In this document: positions 18,656-29,987 of the stretch, in pieces
How the letters are laid out: the number at the start of each line of letters is the position of its first letter
Position numbering within the stretch: position 1 is the stretch's first letter
Assembly: GCA_030407315.1 (NCBI GenBank)
Contig: JALQPE010001738.1
Location: forward strand, 62,001-126,000
Reading direction: 5' to 3'
DNA: 64,000 nt
Source of the DNA: Asparagopsis taxiformis
Lineage: Eukaryota > Rhodophyta > Florideophyceae > Bonnemaisoniales > Bonnemaisoniaceae
Translations under genes and position numbers: made by a program
The notes under the pieces: model-generated
Seen by the model: only the letters and a program-made list of their open reading frames with translations
Told to the model about the DNA's origin: nothing
Databases searched by the model: none

Positions 18656-19131
18656 CCATGAAGCCTATGCCATTGTTCATTTCTGTTATTGAACTGTTCA
18701 TCCAAAACTCGTTGTCTTTTCCGCTGGTATACACGGTAGCATTTGGAAAGATCATCTTGCCATCTTTTGTTGCAAGGCCACCGAGATGATCGGGATGACC
18801 ATGGGTGAGAAGAACAGAGGCAATACTGTCCGGAAGTATTCCAGCTATTTTCATGTTACCCAGAGATAATCCAGCTTTATCGAATGGACATGTACAGGCT
18901 AAGTTGATTAAGTCCAATGATGATGGGGTTTGCGGAGCGATAAATCTCTTGAGCCGCACGTTCTACGGATACGGATGGGATGTCGAAAAGCATGTTCTTG
19001 AATACTATTTTTCCATTGTTTACGACTTTGGCATCAAACTTTCCAAATCTAAACGAGTAAGTAGATGAGTTCATGTTCCATCTGGCACATGCCACGGTTG
19101 CCAGTGAAATGAGAAGAAGATGGAGGAACGT

Positions 19132-21157
19132 CTTGAGATTACTAGACTTTTCAATCGAATTGCGCTTGTGTTCTGCATGAAGAGGTTTACGTAACTTCAG
19201 AATGAGGGCGGAATGACGTCCTTATATAGAGATTTGGGGACTGCATAAGTAGAAGCGAGCACATTTGCGAGCGAATTGCCTTCAGTGTAAGTGTACTTCT
19301 TTGTGTTGCACGTGAATGACTTCGAACGTAGAGGCAGAGCCACGGAGGCAGGTGGAAATTCGCACCAAGAAAAGTTTATATCTACGGCAAACCTTGATAG
19401 TTACTTCAATTTATATATGGTTATCAAACATATATTCATTCGGAGTACGATACCACATGCGAAAATAGGTTTGCGAATGGTTGTTTTTCTGACCGTTGCA
19501 AGAAAGGCGGAGCTCGATACTGGAGCAGCTGCACACGATTGAAAATGTAATTTGGTTGACGGAACGTAATGCTGGGTTTGGTTTGTACCTGCCAAGTGAG
19601 TATATTTGCGCCTCAATGACTATTGGCCATAAGAGAGTCGGAATTATTCTTGTCGAGGACATCAATGCCATTCACATAGCTTGAAGTCACGAATGTAATT
19701 GAGGAGTGTGTACTATGGCTGCTAACTATTTGACATGTTATTCTCTCAGCTTGAAAAGGAAACGAGTAACACGCAGGAAGATAGTTTCAAGAAATATTCG
19801 TGTAGAACGCGGAATGTGGGCTAGGTTTTTCTCAGCAATTTTACAGATGCCATCGTGGTCATCAGATTGTTGTCGCTTTTGGAATGGACGCGCCTTTCTC
19901 GCTCAACCATAAGTAAATTTGAGGTGTGGGAGGCGGTTTATTGAAAGAGAGGAACTGTGCTGAGCAGGTGAATTGAACTGGGCACAAACGCAAGTACCAG
20001 CGATACACAGCAAATCTACGTAGATAAACGGCGCGAAAGAGGACGAGCAAAGTCGGGAGACGAGATGTACCTGCTGGTTTCAGAGAGTGCGCATGAATTC
20101 CTGTGATGGCACCTGCCGCTATTGATTGACATCTCATATGAACAAGTTGTATCAAATCGATCAGCAACGCTTGCACGAAAAATCGTGCACAAGTGGGCGA
20201 CAACTCGAGTCTCGAGAGGAAGGACCTATTGCGCGTCAAAAATCCGAGTGCTTGGCATGCGCGCTGCATTTGGGTACAATGCGCGACTAACTAGTTTTTC
20301 TGCGCTAGCCGACATGTTTGCGGAGAGTGTGGCGATTGAGAGACTGTAAGATATGGGGAAATGGCGATTTTTATCTATAGAATCCTGTGATCCTGTCAAG
20401 CGTTTCAAGCTGTGAAAAGTCGCAGGATGCGATGCGTGTCCCAAGCGGATTGGAGAGGAGGTAAGCAGTGCATGGGGACTGCATCGGCACGGAGAGGCTT
20501 TTTGAACGGTACTTTGACGCGCATGCTGTTCATCGTATCTTTTCTTTGCACATTTCTGCCAAGAAAGCTACTGCGGGCGCAAAACGCGTGACACGCGTTA
20601 TCGAGGCTCAGAAAATTCTAGTCGGTCGCGAGCACAGGCCAGGTTGGCGACGGCATTTGGCCAGCTCTGCAGGCTCGCTTCGGTATCCTATTTGACATGT
20701 CTTGCGCCTCACGGTGAATCCACGGACGTTTATGCCGCTTCGGGGGCATAGGGCACTTTTGGGTGCTCCTCAACTGTGTTCGTGGTACCACATCGATAAA
20801 TCCTTGACTTGCATCTCTCAAGTTGCAGTCGAACAGGTCGCGTCGGCAACGCGGGAGAACGAATGCCCCAGGTGTAGAAAAACTTCAGTGTGCGTTACAT
20901 AGTAGCAAACATTTGGCGAAAACAATAGTAGAAATTAAAATAGTTTTGAAAAAAAACTTATTCAAACTTTATGACTTGACAGCTTGTGAATTATTGGACA
21001 AGTGTCAAACGTATAATATCTCAAGATGATCACAACTGGGACACATGTACTAAGCATTCGATATACTAAAACAACAGAAGACTGACACTCTCATCCCGCT
21101 CTACACAGCTTCGCACATTGTAGAGACATCACCAACGTTTGCATAGTCTAGGGGTGC
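19132..21157. other. Region between the two MBL copies; TATA-like box for copy A
   Basis: On the minus strand TCTATATAAG lies at 19221-19230, about 90 nt before the copy A start, in the right place for a TATA box. The rest (19.3-21.1 kb) has several short open frames on both strands with no recognisable domain and no clear repeat. Confidence 0.4.
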
Positions 21158-21340
21158 TCAATCGAAGAACGGTCCCACGGTGACTACGCGTCCAACACTG
21201 GGGAAGTTTTCATGAGTACATCCGATCACAATGTTTTCGCGATCAGAAAATCGATCCATGAACTCAATTCTCGATTTGATGGCCAACGTTGCATTCGAGT
21301 CCAATCGGAATCCCCATTCCGGATGCTGAATTTGATCCCA

Positions 21341-21434
21341 CTATAGTAGAGAACAGCAATTATGAAATGCCCAAGAAATGTTAGACAAATGATTCAATAG
21401 GAAAAACGTTCACGTAGTACCATTTGTTACTTAC
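21341..21434 (-). other. Intron 2 of MBL copy B
   Basis: GTAAGT...TATAG, 94 nt, phase 0. Confidence 0.8.
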
Positions 21435-21634
21435 CCTCGCTCTGAAAACGTCTCCAGCGTAGAGGAATACCCTTCCCTGTGCGCCCAACCTTATGGAAGA
21501 ATGGCCAGGTATATGACCAGGTGTTGGAAGGAATCGGGTGAAAGGGAGAGGGCGCCCATTGTCCTCAACAAGAACTAGACGTCCAGCGGTCTCAAAGGGA
21601 ACAACAGTCCTCAGATAAATTGTCCGGATTTCGA

Positions 21635-21723
21635 CTATAATAATAATTGATATAAAAAAGGGTGGTTAGAATGAGACCATCGCAAATGCACTACAACTAT
21701 GAAAAGTTCACCTTAATACGTAC
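21635..21723 (-). other. Intron 1 of MBL copy B
   Basis: GTACGT...TATAG, 89 nt, phase 1; this choice restores the frame and avoids the TAA seen when reading on. Confidence 0.75.
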
Positions 21724-22261
21724 GAAAGAAATCCGGAAGCGGTCCGTCAGGAATGGGTGCGGTCCAATGTTCATGCTCGACTCTAGAAACATAAACCGTG
21801 GCATTCGGGAAAGTTAAACTTCCATCTGGTTGGATAAGACCACCAACATGGTCTGGATGCCCATGTGAAAGAATGATGGAATCAATACTCTCAGGTTCAA
21901 TTCCAGCACGTCTCATGTTACGAAGGGACATACCTGCTGAAGTGAAGAAACTAGCTGATCCAAATTCGGGTGTATTAGCAGCACCAGTATCGAATAGAAT
22001 GCGATTGCCCGGTGTATCAACCACGAAAACGTTGAGACCGACAAAAGGGAGATCCATCAGTCAAAATACCTTTCTTAATGCACGTTCTATAGATTCGGGA
22101 GGAAACTCCAAGAAGTCTTGTCTCAGGACGAGGCTTCCGTCGTTGATTGCGGTGATATTAAATATGCCCATAGAGAAGGGGTGGAACGACGGATTGAGAT
22201 TGCATTGTGCAGCCACAAGGCTAAGTAACGGGGAAATCGTCAGGAAGAGAAGTCGGAACAT

Positions 22262-24511
22262 TTTTCGTGTTTCTCTCTAGAGCCAGGTTTGGTGGACGGA
22301 GAGAGAGGGGGGGGGGGGTCTCACCGAGACAGGGTGCGCTTCTGAAGGGAAATATTCAACTTAGTGCGCTGAGGTTATTCCTGGAACATTTCGTTTGCTG
22401 AGTAGAAAGAAGTGGACAAATAAGCATATATTGAGCTTAATATCGAAAGAGAGAAGCAAAGAAATCATCGATAGAAGCTGAATAGAACGCTTTGGTGGTC
22501 CGGACAAGATGGCAGACTACCATTGTCCTTAGCTGGAGACGGAGATGGGCACAAAGCTGGAAAAAGCGAATGAAGCTGTACTGGTGAAAAGTTTTTCACA
22601 TAGATAATATGGAGTTCCTCCTCACGGCTTACATCGAAGAACACTTGTGCACTGAATCTGAAAAAAACTACCGTGTATTTGAGCGCATACTCGTTAGAGA
22701 GCATATTGGTGGAGTAGAACGAGTCAACAGATGATGGAAGGGTGTAGATGAGTATAGCGCTTTTTGTTTTGAGAACCACTGCAACTTGAGTCGGCGGGCA
22801 CTTCACTCTGCCTCCTTCTAATATCTGGAGTAGAGGATGCCTTTATATAGACCTTTGGTCTGGCTGAATTTCTATCCAGTCAACAATGATCTGTAAAATG
22901 CAACCCAGGGCTAAGTAGCCAAATTGTAAGGGGAAGTCTAGCAAGTGCTAGTGGCATCTACAGAGGCAAATTAAAAGACGTTTGCATTTGCGGGTATTTT
23001 CGAATTGGTACACGTGGGCGGTGAGAGGACTGCATAGGTGGTGCGCATGGAGAAGTGTTACAGTGCCCCATAGCTAGTTACATCGTGAAAGCGCTATCCA
23101 GGATACACTGGGCTCGTGCTTCCGCCTTCAGCTTCTCGAAGCCGAGAGTGTCAAGAAACTTACTCAACATTTCATGCATGTCCTCATTCACTGTAGTGCA
23201 ATGCCACTTGGCGATGCGCTTACAGCTAGGTGTTTCACCTCCAATTTTGGGCACTTTACCCAATTCTTTTAATTCTCAACTATTTTGGACTATCTATTCT
23301 AACAGCAGTGTAATCACTGATCACGTGGCACGTAACACCAGTGATACACTGAATTGTACACTACACCTAACAGTTTACACTGTATTTACAGTGTGCCGGC
23401 GCACCCGTCACTTAGGGTTTTTCGACCACCCCACTGTATCAGTATTTAGCCTACCTATTGGACACCAACCACAAGGACGTTTAGGGCTACAAGCCACATA
23501 TAATTTAGTATTTAACTAGAGGCGAACCACCATGTCCTTTGATTGTAAAAGCCAGCCGGAAGCTCGGTGTCCAATCTACCCCCAGGGTGCGTTTTGCCTA
23601 CTGATTCAGTGTGCTTCTCCCTTGGCTATGGTGCTTGGCACTCTTCCGGTGTCCCTTTTCGCTGATTCAGCTTCTCAATGTCGGGACGCTGTATCAGCAT
23701 TGCCCCTACCACGCGTCACCGGTGGTGCGCGTGCCCCTCAATCAGGTGTCTTCGGCCGCCTGGTGCCCACCCGGAGGTATGGTTGCGAGCCACTCCCATC
23801 TTGCGTTTCGCAGTCTCATTACAGCCTGCTTCGACTTTGGCTATAGTGTCTGGCCTGCTTCTGGAACCCATTCCCCGCTGTATCAGCTTTCTGTCCTGGC
23901 CGTCGTGCTGGTTCAGCAAACCCCCCGACCAATCGGACTTGGTTATTGATGTGCTCCCAACTATCGTTTTGCAGTCTCATAGAAGCCTGCTTCGTCTTTG
24001 GCTATAGCGCGGACCGCGCCGACCCTGGTCACTCTCTGATTCAGTCTTTGACTGGTTATTCTGCTGGATCAGCGTCCCTTTCCCTGATACCACGCGTCAC
24101 CAGTGGTGCGCGTGCCCTTCGATCAGGTATCTTCGGGTGCCTGGTGCCCGGCTCTTGGGCCACTGCTCCTCTCCCGCTGTACCAGCGTATCGCTGTATGC
24201 ATCGCTGTACCAGCGCCCGCCCTATCCTATAGGGATCCCCCTTCTTCTTCCCTTTTTGCTTCTTATACAGGGCACTCATCCCTTTTGTGCCTGGTGTCCT
24301 CCCTTCTTCCCTATTAGGGTTGGTGAACCACCATCCTTTCGGTGCACCACCATGACTCACCATGTGACCACAGGATTCTAGACGGATAGTCTGTGTGGCC
24401 TTACAACCCACACTAAGGCAGGCGATTCGCCTTTGCTCTACCACACTCGACCCGAGCCTGACTACCGAGACAGGAGGGCTCGAACACCTCGCGGTGGCTC
24501 GCCGATTCGGC
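22262..24511. repeat. Repeat-rich transition zone, no supported gene
   Basis: A run of G (about 22306-22318) follows GA repeats just upstream of MBL copy B. A TATA-like TATATAAAG on the minus strand lies near 22842-22850 with no clear gene after it. From 23530 to 24330 diverged direct repeats occur: a GCGTCACC-GTGGTGCGCGTGCCC block near 23705 recurs near 24085, and an AGCCTGCTTCG-CTTTGGCTATAG block near 23820 recurs near 23980. The segment near 24380-24460, in reverse complement, shares GTGTGGTAGAGCAA with the LTRs of LTR-C, so this may be a decayed LTR region of the chromovirus remnant that follows. Confidence 0.45.
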
Positions 24512-25018
24512 TTACAGCCAAGGCTGCCCGTTGTCGAATCGACCAAGCCATTGCACTACATTCACCATCCGAATTGGTTCCCAAGTAGTCTCTGTCTCGT
24601 CATCTAACCCTTCCCACTCCACTTTGATCTGAAATTCACCTTCGTGACGTCGGATTGCTGCGAGGGCGCGAGCCTCCTGATAATCAGTCTCTGCGTGCTC
24701 GGCAACATGAGAAAGTCTCTCGTCTACCGGTTGGCCATCCATGTCAGCGCGATACAAGAGCATCCGCTGCGCATGAACTACCTCGCGTTTGGATTTCTTG
24801 AGGTCTTCGACCTCGAAAACGAGTCCTGACCTAGCAGAGAGGTCCCTCCGCGGGCCCAACCACGCCGTACGCATTTTGTGACCCTTTTTTGAAGCCTTGC
24901 GGACAAGAACGAAGTCACCGCGATGAAAATTGATAGGGAGCACCTTAGTCTTCTTGTTTTGTGTAGCTACTTGTTGGCTCCTTGAGGCCTCTGCGCGCCT
25001 CTGCACATCTTTGTGCAT
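24512..25018 (-). pseudogene. Chromovirus integrase C-terminus with chromodomain (fragment)
   Basis: Tail of a Ty3/gypsy integrase. The 168 codons include the 'FHRGDFVLVRK' and 'TAWLGPRR' segments typical of the integrase C-terminal (GPY/F-like) region. A chromodomain follows ('EFQIKVEWEGLDDETETTWEP'), which in chromoviruses directs integration by reading histone marks. Protease, RT, RNase H and the integrase core are missing upstream; the next minus-strand ORF (25104-26153) is gag. The two therefore flank a large internal deletion of pol. Confidence 0.8.
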
Positions 25019-25103
25019 TGGAGAGAGTGAATCCTACAGTTTTTCAATGCAGACCATTTGCTGTACCCGAACAAGATCAGTACCGGCGACATAAGAGTAT
25101 TTT

Positions 25104-26153
25104 TCAAGCGGGAGAGCATGAAGGAGTGGCCTTGCTGGTACCTGTCCCGTGAAGACTTCCATGGGAGTTCGGTACACTCCCTTGACTTCCTTGCTTCGAA
25201 GTCCCAACCTTTTTAGCGGAGAGTTCTTCTACTTGTTCAGTTGCAACTCTACTCTTTTTGGAAGCCCGGTACTCAGCAATAAGTTTTTTCTTTTCTTCAG
25301 CACTGGTTGTATCACAGTCCTTCAAAAAATGGTTCTTGTTGCATTTTGGGTTCAAACATTCTGGCTTGGTCCTTTTCCCTGATGTCACGCTATGCGGATT
25401 TTGAGATCCAGTCTTGCCTATACTGCAATCTCGCGCTCGCGCATGATGTGGTTTTGACATCACCTTCTGATTCTTCCTGCGCAGATTTGGTCCAGGACGT
25501 TTCGAAACAGATCCTGATATTTCGATATCAGAATCAAGTTCGGCATCAATAGCAGCATTGGTGGCTTCATGACTATCCAAAATGGCTGCTTCTTTCGCTG
25601 TCTCTCGCAAAAACAGCTGATAGTCCTTTTTAAACTCCTTGCGTAATTTAAACGTCATAACCATGCGTTGACGCAAACGAGAGTGTGTGAGACGTTTTAG
25701 TACATGGCCAATTGCTAATGAAGGCTTGGAGTCAATGAATGTTGCATAACCTAATGCTTCAAGTTTTTGTGCGTACTTGAGACCGAGACTCCACACTTGC
25801 ATTTCGAGTGAACGCTCATTGGTGTCCATTATGACGTCAGAAATTCCCTTTTCGATCTGTGCAAGATCATAGTCCTCAGGCTTAATTTCAGCCCTCTCAG
25901 CGACGCATTTGCGGAGATGCTCTTCCCGGAGTTCGTCAACACTGTGTACAGGTACCCATTGGGCTGTAACGAATATTCCTAGTATCGATTTATCAATTGA
26001 GTTCAAGAACGAAGTAGCAGGGATGGTTACTCCCTGTTCTTGAGATTTTTCCTTCACTCGTCTCTCATACACGATTCTCTGTTGCTTAAACGCCACAAAG
26101 TCTTCCTGTAACACATCGCTGATCCCGGCTGAGTCACGTAGCGGAGTGCTCAA
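25104..26153 (-). pseudogene. Chromovirus gag with variant zinc knuckle
   Basis: 349-codon gag remnant. N-terminal helical capsid-like region, then basic stretch and a zinc knuckle 'CLNPKCNKNHFLKDC' (C-x4-C-x3-H-x4-C rather than the usual C-x2-C-x4-H-x4-C), followed by a charged helix. The same knuckle type is found in LTR-A. The frame opens from a TTG with no ATG upstream before a stop, while the related fragment at 26624 starts with ATG; so the 5' end looks damaged. Pol is almost completely deleted next to it, so the copy is non-autonomous. Confidence 0.75.
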
Positions 26154-26623
26154 CAGCGTCTTCCGGACAAGGGATGACTTCCCGCCACTGACCTACACGT
26201 ATCATGATACGTGAACAATCTCCACATATAAAATATGATGGAAGACACACAGCTACTTGTTATATCTTATTAGGCTATGTAATGATTGGGTAGCGCTGCT
26301 GCGCACGTTGTGGACGTTCACTGGACTCGCTGCAGCACAGCAGCTAGCTATACTACCCTATTATGGCCGAATACAGCTACGCAACTGCATAGCATGGGAT
26401 TCTGGGTTGCAATACCCAGAAGGCGGCAATTACGGTCAGTATTGCCCACTCAAGTAGTATTAAAGGCATCCTCTCCTCAGTAGACAACAGAGGCAGAGCG
26501 ACATCGCCGATCTTCCTATCTTTCCCATTCCTCTCCAGTCCAGCTAGAAAAAGTGCAAGAGTCTACAGTAATTACTGTCGCGACAGACCATTGCAGGAAT
26601 TCTTGACCTGGACACAACAAATC
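26154..26623. other. Region between two head-to-head gag remnants
   Basis: Contains an 18-bp perfect palindrome CACGTATCATGATACGTG (26191-26208) and a TATAAAATATGA stretch. It should hold leader or LTR sequence of one or both gag copies, but I cannot set LTR edges. Confidence 0.35.
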
Positions 26624-26965
26624 ATGCCACCAAAGAACCGCAAGAACGCCGAAACACGCGTACCACAGACAATAGTGGAAACGCTGGAAGCTCCACGCTT
26701 AACTGAAATATCGACTGAGCATTTCGTTACTTTCAGACAAAAACGCCTCGTGTACGAACGACGTGTACGAGAGAAAAGTCAGGAACAGAGTGTAGCAATC
26801 CCAGATACTTATTTCAATTCTATCGAAAAGTCGGTTCTGGGCATCTTCCTCACTGCTCAGTGGGTACTGGTGGACTCTGTTGATGATATTACCGAAGAGC
26901 ATCTCCAACACTGTGTCGCAGAAAGAGCCGAAATACGCCCGGAAGATGTGGGACTCGTCCCGTAG
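26624..26965 (+). pseudogene. Truncated gag fragment of the same chromovirus family
   Basis: From the ATG at 26624 about 113 codons match the N-terminus of the gag at 25104-26153 (shared 'YERRV-EKSQEQ', 'SI-KS-LGIF-TAQWV', 'CVAERAEI-PED'). The frame stops at 26965 and no zinc knuckle follows. It faces away from the other copy, giving a head-to-head arrangement. Confidence 0.75.
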
Positions 26966-27272
26966 TGCGCTGCGAGCGGTCGCGGGAGGGATAATTCCAG
27001 GCGTCTGGAATGGGCGCGAGGAGGGGTCGCTTAATCGGTACGCTCGAGAGCGTGAGTGGGTGCTCGATAAGGAATCAGCCGCGAAGCGCCGCGTTGGTAA
27101 TCACTAGCCGCGGTGACGTGGCAAGGCAATTGTCGCCCAAGGGCGAATGGGCGCGTGCCGCCTTGCATTGGCACCGGGCCACATTGCTTGCGCGGGACCC
27201 TTCGGCGAGCGTGCAACGTGTAGCGATATAGGCGCGATTAGTCACACACGTGTGCGAGCGGGAGGATTCTCC
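26966..27272. other. Short region before the CACTA-like element
   Basis: GC-rich, no supported gene; ends at the CACAG terminus of the DNA transposon. Confidence 0.3.
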
Positions 27273-27286
27273 CACAGCATGAGCAA
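27273..27286 (+). repeat. Left terminal inverted repeat of the CACTA-like element
   Basis: CACAGCATGAGCAA; perfect inverted match to 33463-33476. Confidence 0.7.
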
Positions 27287-27299
27287 AAATGGCTATTTT

Positions 27300-27850
27300 T
27301 CCAGCCCAGAATTTAGTTCGTACAGTGGTGAAAAACCAGGCCACGTCGCTGGTTAAAACGATCCCCAACCTCTGGATAAGCCCCATCGAATATTTTAGTA
27401 AATTTTCTGGTGAAATTCCAGTGCTTGTACAGTACGAGTGGCCTGGTTGAAAACCAGTGGTTTGGATGGTTTGGCCAGGGGGTACTGGTTTGCACCAGGC
27501 CACGGCGGTGGGTCGGACAGTGGTTATGATCCAGCGTACTGTGCTGGTTAATTTCAGGAGGTGATTTGGATTTTGACCAGCCAATGAAGTGGAGTATATC
27601 AGTTTTGGTGATGGAATATGACCAGAGGGTAGGCTGGTTGTTGGCACAGTGAGTGCTGGTTGGAAACCAGCACATCAGCTGGTTGAAACCAGCCTACCCA
27701 CTGGTTTTCAACCAGACCCGACACTGGTTTGAAGCAGTCGAAAGACTGGAATAATTCCATCGTCTGAAGTAGATTCTACCAATGTATACACAGGTTTTTT
27801 TCCATCGTATTGTATGGATTTTTGTTGCAGTGTAATGGTTGCAAACCAGC
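27300..27850. repeat. Left subterminal AACCAG/CTGGTT array
   Basis: At least fifteen copies of the hexamer in either orientation, often paired as inverted couples such as GGTTGGAAACC around a short spacer (for example 27656-27720). Unlike ordinary tandem repeats the spacing is irregular, as expected for multiple protein-binding sites. Confidence 0.7.
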
Positions 27851-29140
27851 AGTATAGATGGATTGTAGTACTGATTTGACTGGTAAAGTACCATCAAAGA
27901 AGGTGGTTGAAGGGCTGGAAGGACGGGAAATTTACCACCGGACGGGATGGAATGGATAGGGTGGGACGCTGACTTTCGGCGGGTGGGAGACGCCACTATT
28001 CTAATCATAGGATCTATAGGATGGGAAGTCTAGGACAGATAAGAACTGAACATATGACAGATTGGTCATGTCGACCAGAATTACATCTTCTTCCTGGTAG
28101 GGAAGGGGACTGCAAGTTTATTCTGAAGAGCGCTGAATTAAAGTATTGATAGTACTACCATTTATACTCTACAAAACTGCTATCTATGTACTGTGAGCTG
28201 TAGAAAACTAAAGCCTATTTCCTATTTCGGAGTAGAGACGAAATAAAGTATGGATATGATGAATAGAGGAAAAAGTTAGAAATTAAAATGAACCCATAGC
28301 GGTTGAAGAGAAGGTGAAAATACGTACCGAAAGGGGAGCGCGAGGGGAGAATGAGAAGAAAGAACCGAATTATGGGACAGAGAAAGTCTGTTAGTATTTG
28401 TTGTAGCGTCTTGGTCAGAGTAGAGATGGAGAACTTACATGGTTACATGGGAAGGGAATTGAGAAAGCAGAAGGAGATCCCCTATAGGGGAAAAACCTGG
28501 GTGATAACGAGAGAGAGTGACGAGAAGAGTGGAAAGGATGACGGTAGGCGCTTAAATGTCGACAGAAGGTGCCCGTGGCGGTCAGAAACGACGCTTGGCA
28601 CGACGCTTGGCGAAATTAAAGCGTGCACTTTTTTCTATTTCAAAAAATGGCGGACAATTGTGCCGCACAGCAAATGAAGACGTCCAAGATGGTCACAATT
28701 CTTACAGCGCACCATGCGCCGTGAGTACAGTGAAAGAACAAAGATGTTCAGAGAATGAGAATGAAATCAGAAGGATGAAGTCGAAAGAACGCAGTATGGA
28801 ATATGTGTAAAGAGGGATGTACAAGTAGTGGTTAAAAAGCACAAAAAGATATTAGAGTGTAAGTACGTATAGATGGAATGAGTTATTATCAGGGAGCAGA
28901 GCAGAAAAGACTTTCACGTAAAGATTTAATGTTTTGATGTTGTGTGAGGTGGGAAAGTAGAGAAGGGCACATAGATTGTTAGCGATATATAAATTTATAT
29001 GAACAATATTGTACCGAGTAGTAATAGAAAGCTAGCCTGCCCTCGGAGGGTGTCTATTTCCTCTAGTGGTGATAGAAGAAGGTCCGCCATCGAGGAAAGA
29101 TGGACCACCATGTGTAATAGAACGAGTAGAAAAGTTGACG
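27851..29140. other. Interior of the CACTA-like element without a gene
   Basis: A purine-rich plus strand (28250-28960) with short open frames of no recognisable content. Nothing supported. Confidence 0.3.
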
Positions 29141-29208
29141 GAGCATATATGCTCTCATCCACAACTGTACTCCTGAACTATAGTTCAGGAGTACAGTTGT
29201 GGATGAGA
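29141..29208. repeat. Perfect 56-bp palindrome with adjoining 14-bp palindrome
   Basis: 29153-29208 is a perfect inverted repeat with 28-bp arms and no spacer, centred on CTATAG at 29178-29183. It overlaps GAGCATATATGCTC (29141-29154), another perfect palindrome. Such DNA can extrude a cruciform. Confidence 0.9.
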
Positions 29209-29545
29209 CAGACCTTTCGAACACCAGCGGTAAGAGGCCGAAACCAGCTTCCCATGAGCTTCTGTACCTCGCATTCTCCAGATTCATACTTTGAGACAGG
29301 ATAGACTAGCCCACATGGATGTAGAGGATATGAAACGGTATCGGAAGCAGTAGTCTGATCGGTTCTCTGTTCTCGAAGAAATACTTCCAGGACTATCCAG
29401 AGTGTAGGATAAGATGACATTGAAAGAACACGAGTCGATCAACTCCTGTTCTTTCCATGTCTTCGAAGACAGAAACCGGATGCACGCCTGAAGGACAGAA
29501 CCCTTTGTGACCTCCTCAAGTTTAGAGCAATCACGGAAAGCAGAA

Positions 29546-29589
29546 GTACTGGAGGTGCCGGATGTTTAACCATCCGGTACCTCCAGTAC
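29546..29589. repeat. 19-bp hairpin
   Basis: Arms 29546-29564 and 29571-29589 pair with one mismatch around a 6-base loop (TTTAAC). Confidence 0.85.
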
Positions 29590-29634
29590 CAATTGGTCAG
29601 AAGAGGTCCACCGGACGCCTTTGGCGAGATACCC

Positions 29635-29681
29635 GAGAATATTCTCAGGCAAATCTACTTCTCATCCATATGGATGAGAAG
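29635..29681. repeat. Two adjacent perfect palindromes
   Basis: GAGAATATTCTC at 29635-29646 and a 24-bp perfect palindrome at 29658-29681 (centre CCATATGG). Confidence 0.85.
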
Positions 29682-29816
29682 CTACTCACTACTAGTAGTT
29701 CTGCTTGCACATTCGTAAACAGCTGTAGAACTGGAGAGCTTCACCGTCACCCACGAGTAGTGGTTGTATAGGGAGAAGAAGCACGGGTGGAAGGATGTGC
29801 AAAGATGATTGAGAAA

Positions 29817-29858
29817 TGGGTCAACGGTAGTGCACCATGGTGCACTATCGTTGACCCA
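29817..29858. repeat. 42-bp palindrome with one mispair
   Basis: Arms of 21 bp meet at CACCATGGTG with no spacer; only one position does not pair. Confidence 0.85.
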
Positions 29859-29987
29859 CTTCACTAGAAAACCAAGATACCATATTGGACACTGGTTTAC
29901 TTGAGACACACGCTTGTCCAGGAAGACGAAGAGAGGGGCAATACCCCGTTCGGAACCTCCTGACGCCGTTTTTTCATACTCGACTTA

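Larger units (their letters stand above)
18038..19131 (-). pseudogene. Secreted metallo-beta-lactamase-fold hydrolase, copy A (decayed)
   Basis: Three exons on the minus strand: 19131-18656, 18553-18354, 18265-18038. The introns (102 and 88 nt) have GTACGT...CAG and GTACGA...CAG ends, with TACTAAC- or ACTAAC-like branch sites, and the same phases as in copy B. Exons carry MBL zinc ligands: 'LTHGHPDHLGG', 'TPGHT', 'FTGDVF', 'SAHENF'. The family resembles lactonase/quorum-quenching-type MBL enzymes; substrate unknown. Lesions: the codon matching the start Met of copy B is ACG (19131-19129) ahead of a signal-peptide-like 'FLHLLLISLATVA', and exon 1 is 62 nt shorter than in copy B, losing the core strands matching 'DTPGNRILFDTG' and shifting frame. 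Probably inactive. Confidence 0.75.
21158..22261 (-). pseudogene. Secreted metallo-beta-lactamase-fold hydrolase, copy B (one in-frame TGA)
   Basis: Three exons on the minus strand: 22261-21724, 21634-21435, 21340-21158; total 307 codons with all phases consistent. It begins with a signal peptide ('MFRLLFLTISPLLSLVAAQC', cleavage likely after Ala). MBL ligands are all present: 'LSHGHPDHVGG', 'TPGHIPGH', 'YAGDVF', 'CTHENF', plus the core strand 'DTPGNRILFDTG' missing from copy A. A TGA at 22063-22061 (codon 67) interrupts an otherwise open frame; the sequence resumes in the same frame. This may be a nonsense mutation, an assembly error, or readthrough; nothing suggests selenocysteine. Family members hydrolyse lactones or esters; substrate not predictable here. 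Confidence 0.75.

Noticed and set aside
22061..22063. Selenocysteine codon in MBL copy B
   Set aside because: No homologous Cys position is apparent and no SECIS-like structure was recognised; a nonsense mutation is simpler.
22465..22806. 113-codon minus-strand frame with a TATA-like box upstream
   Set aside because: Starts at GTG, has no domain and no similarity to the MBL genes; might be leader sequence at most.
24380..24500. tRNA-like words (GTGTGGTAGAGCA) on the minus strand
   Set aside because: I could not fit an acceptor stem, anticodon loop and T arm; the same words occur in the LTR-C LTR, so it is probably repeat sequence.
27300..27850. CRISPR-like array
   Set aside because: The repeated hexamer is short, occurs in both orientations and has irregular spacing; eukaryotic context. 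It fits a subterminal transposon array.
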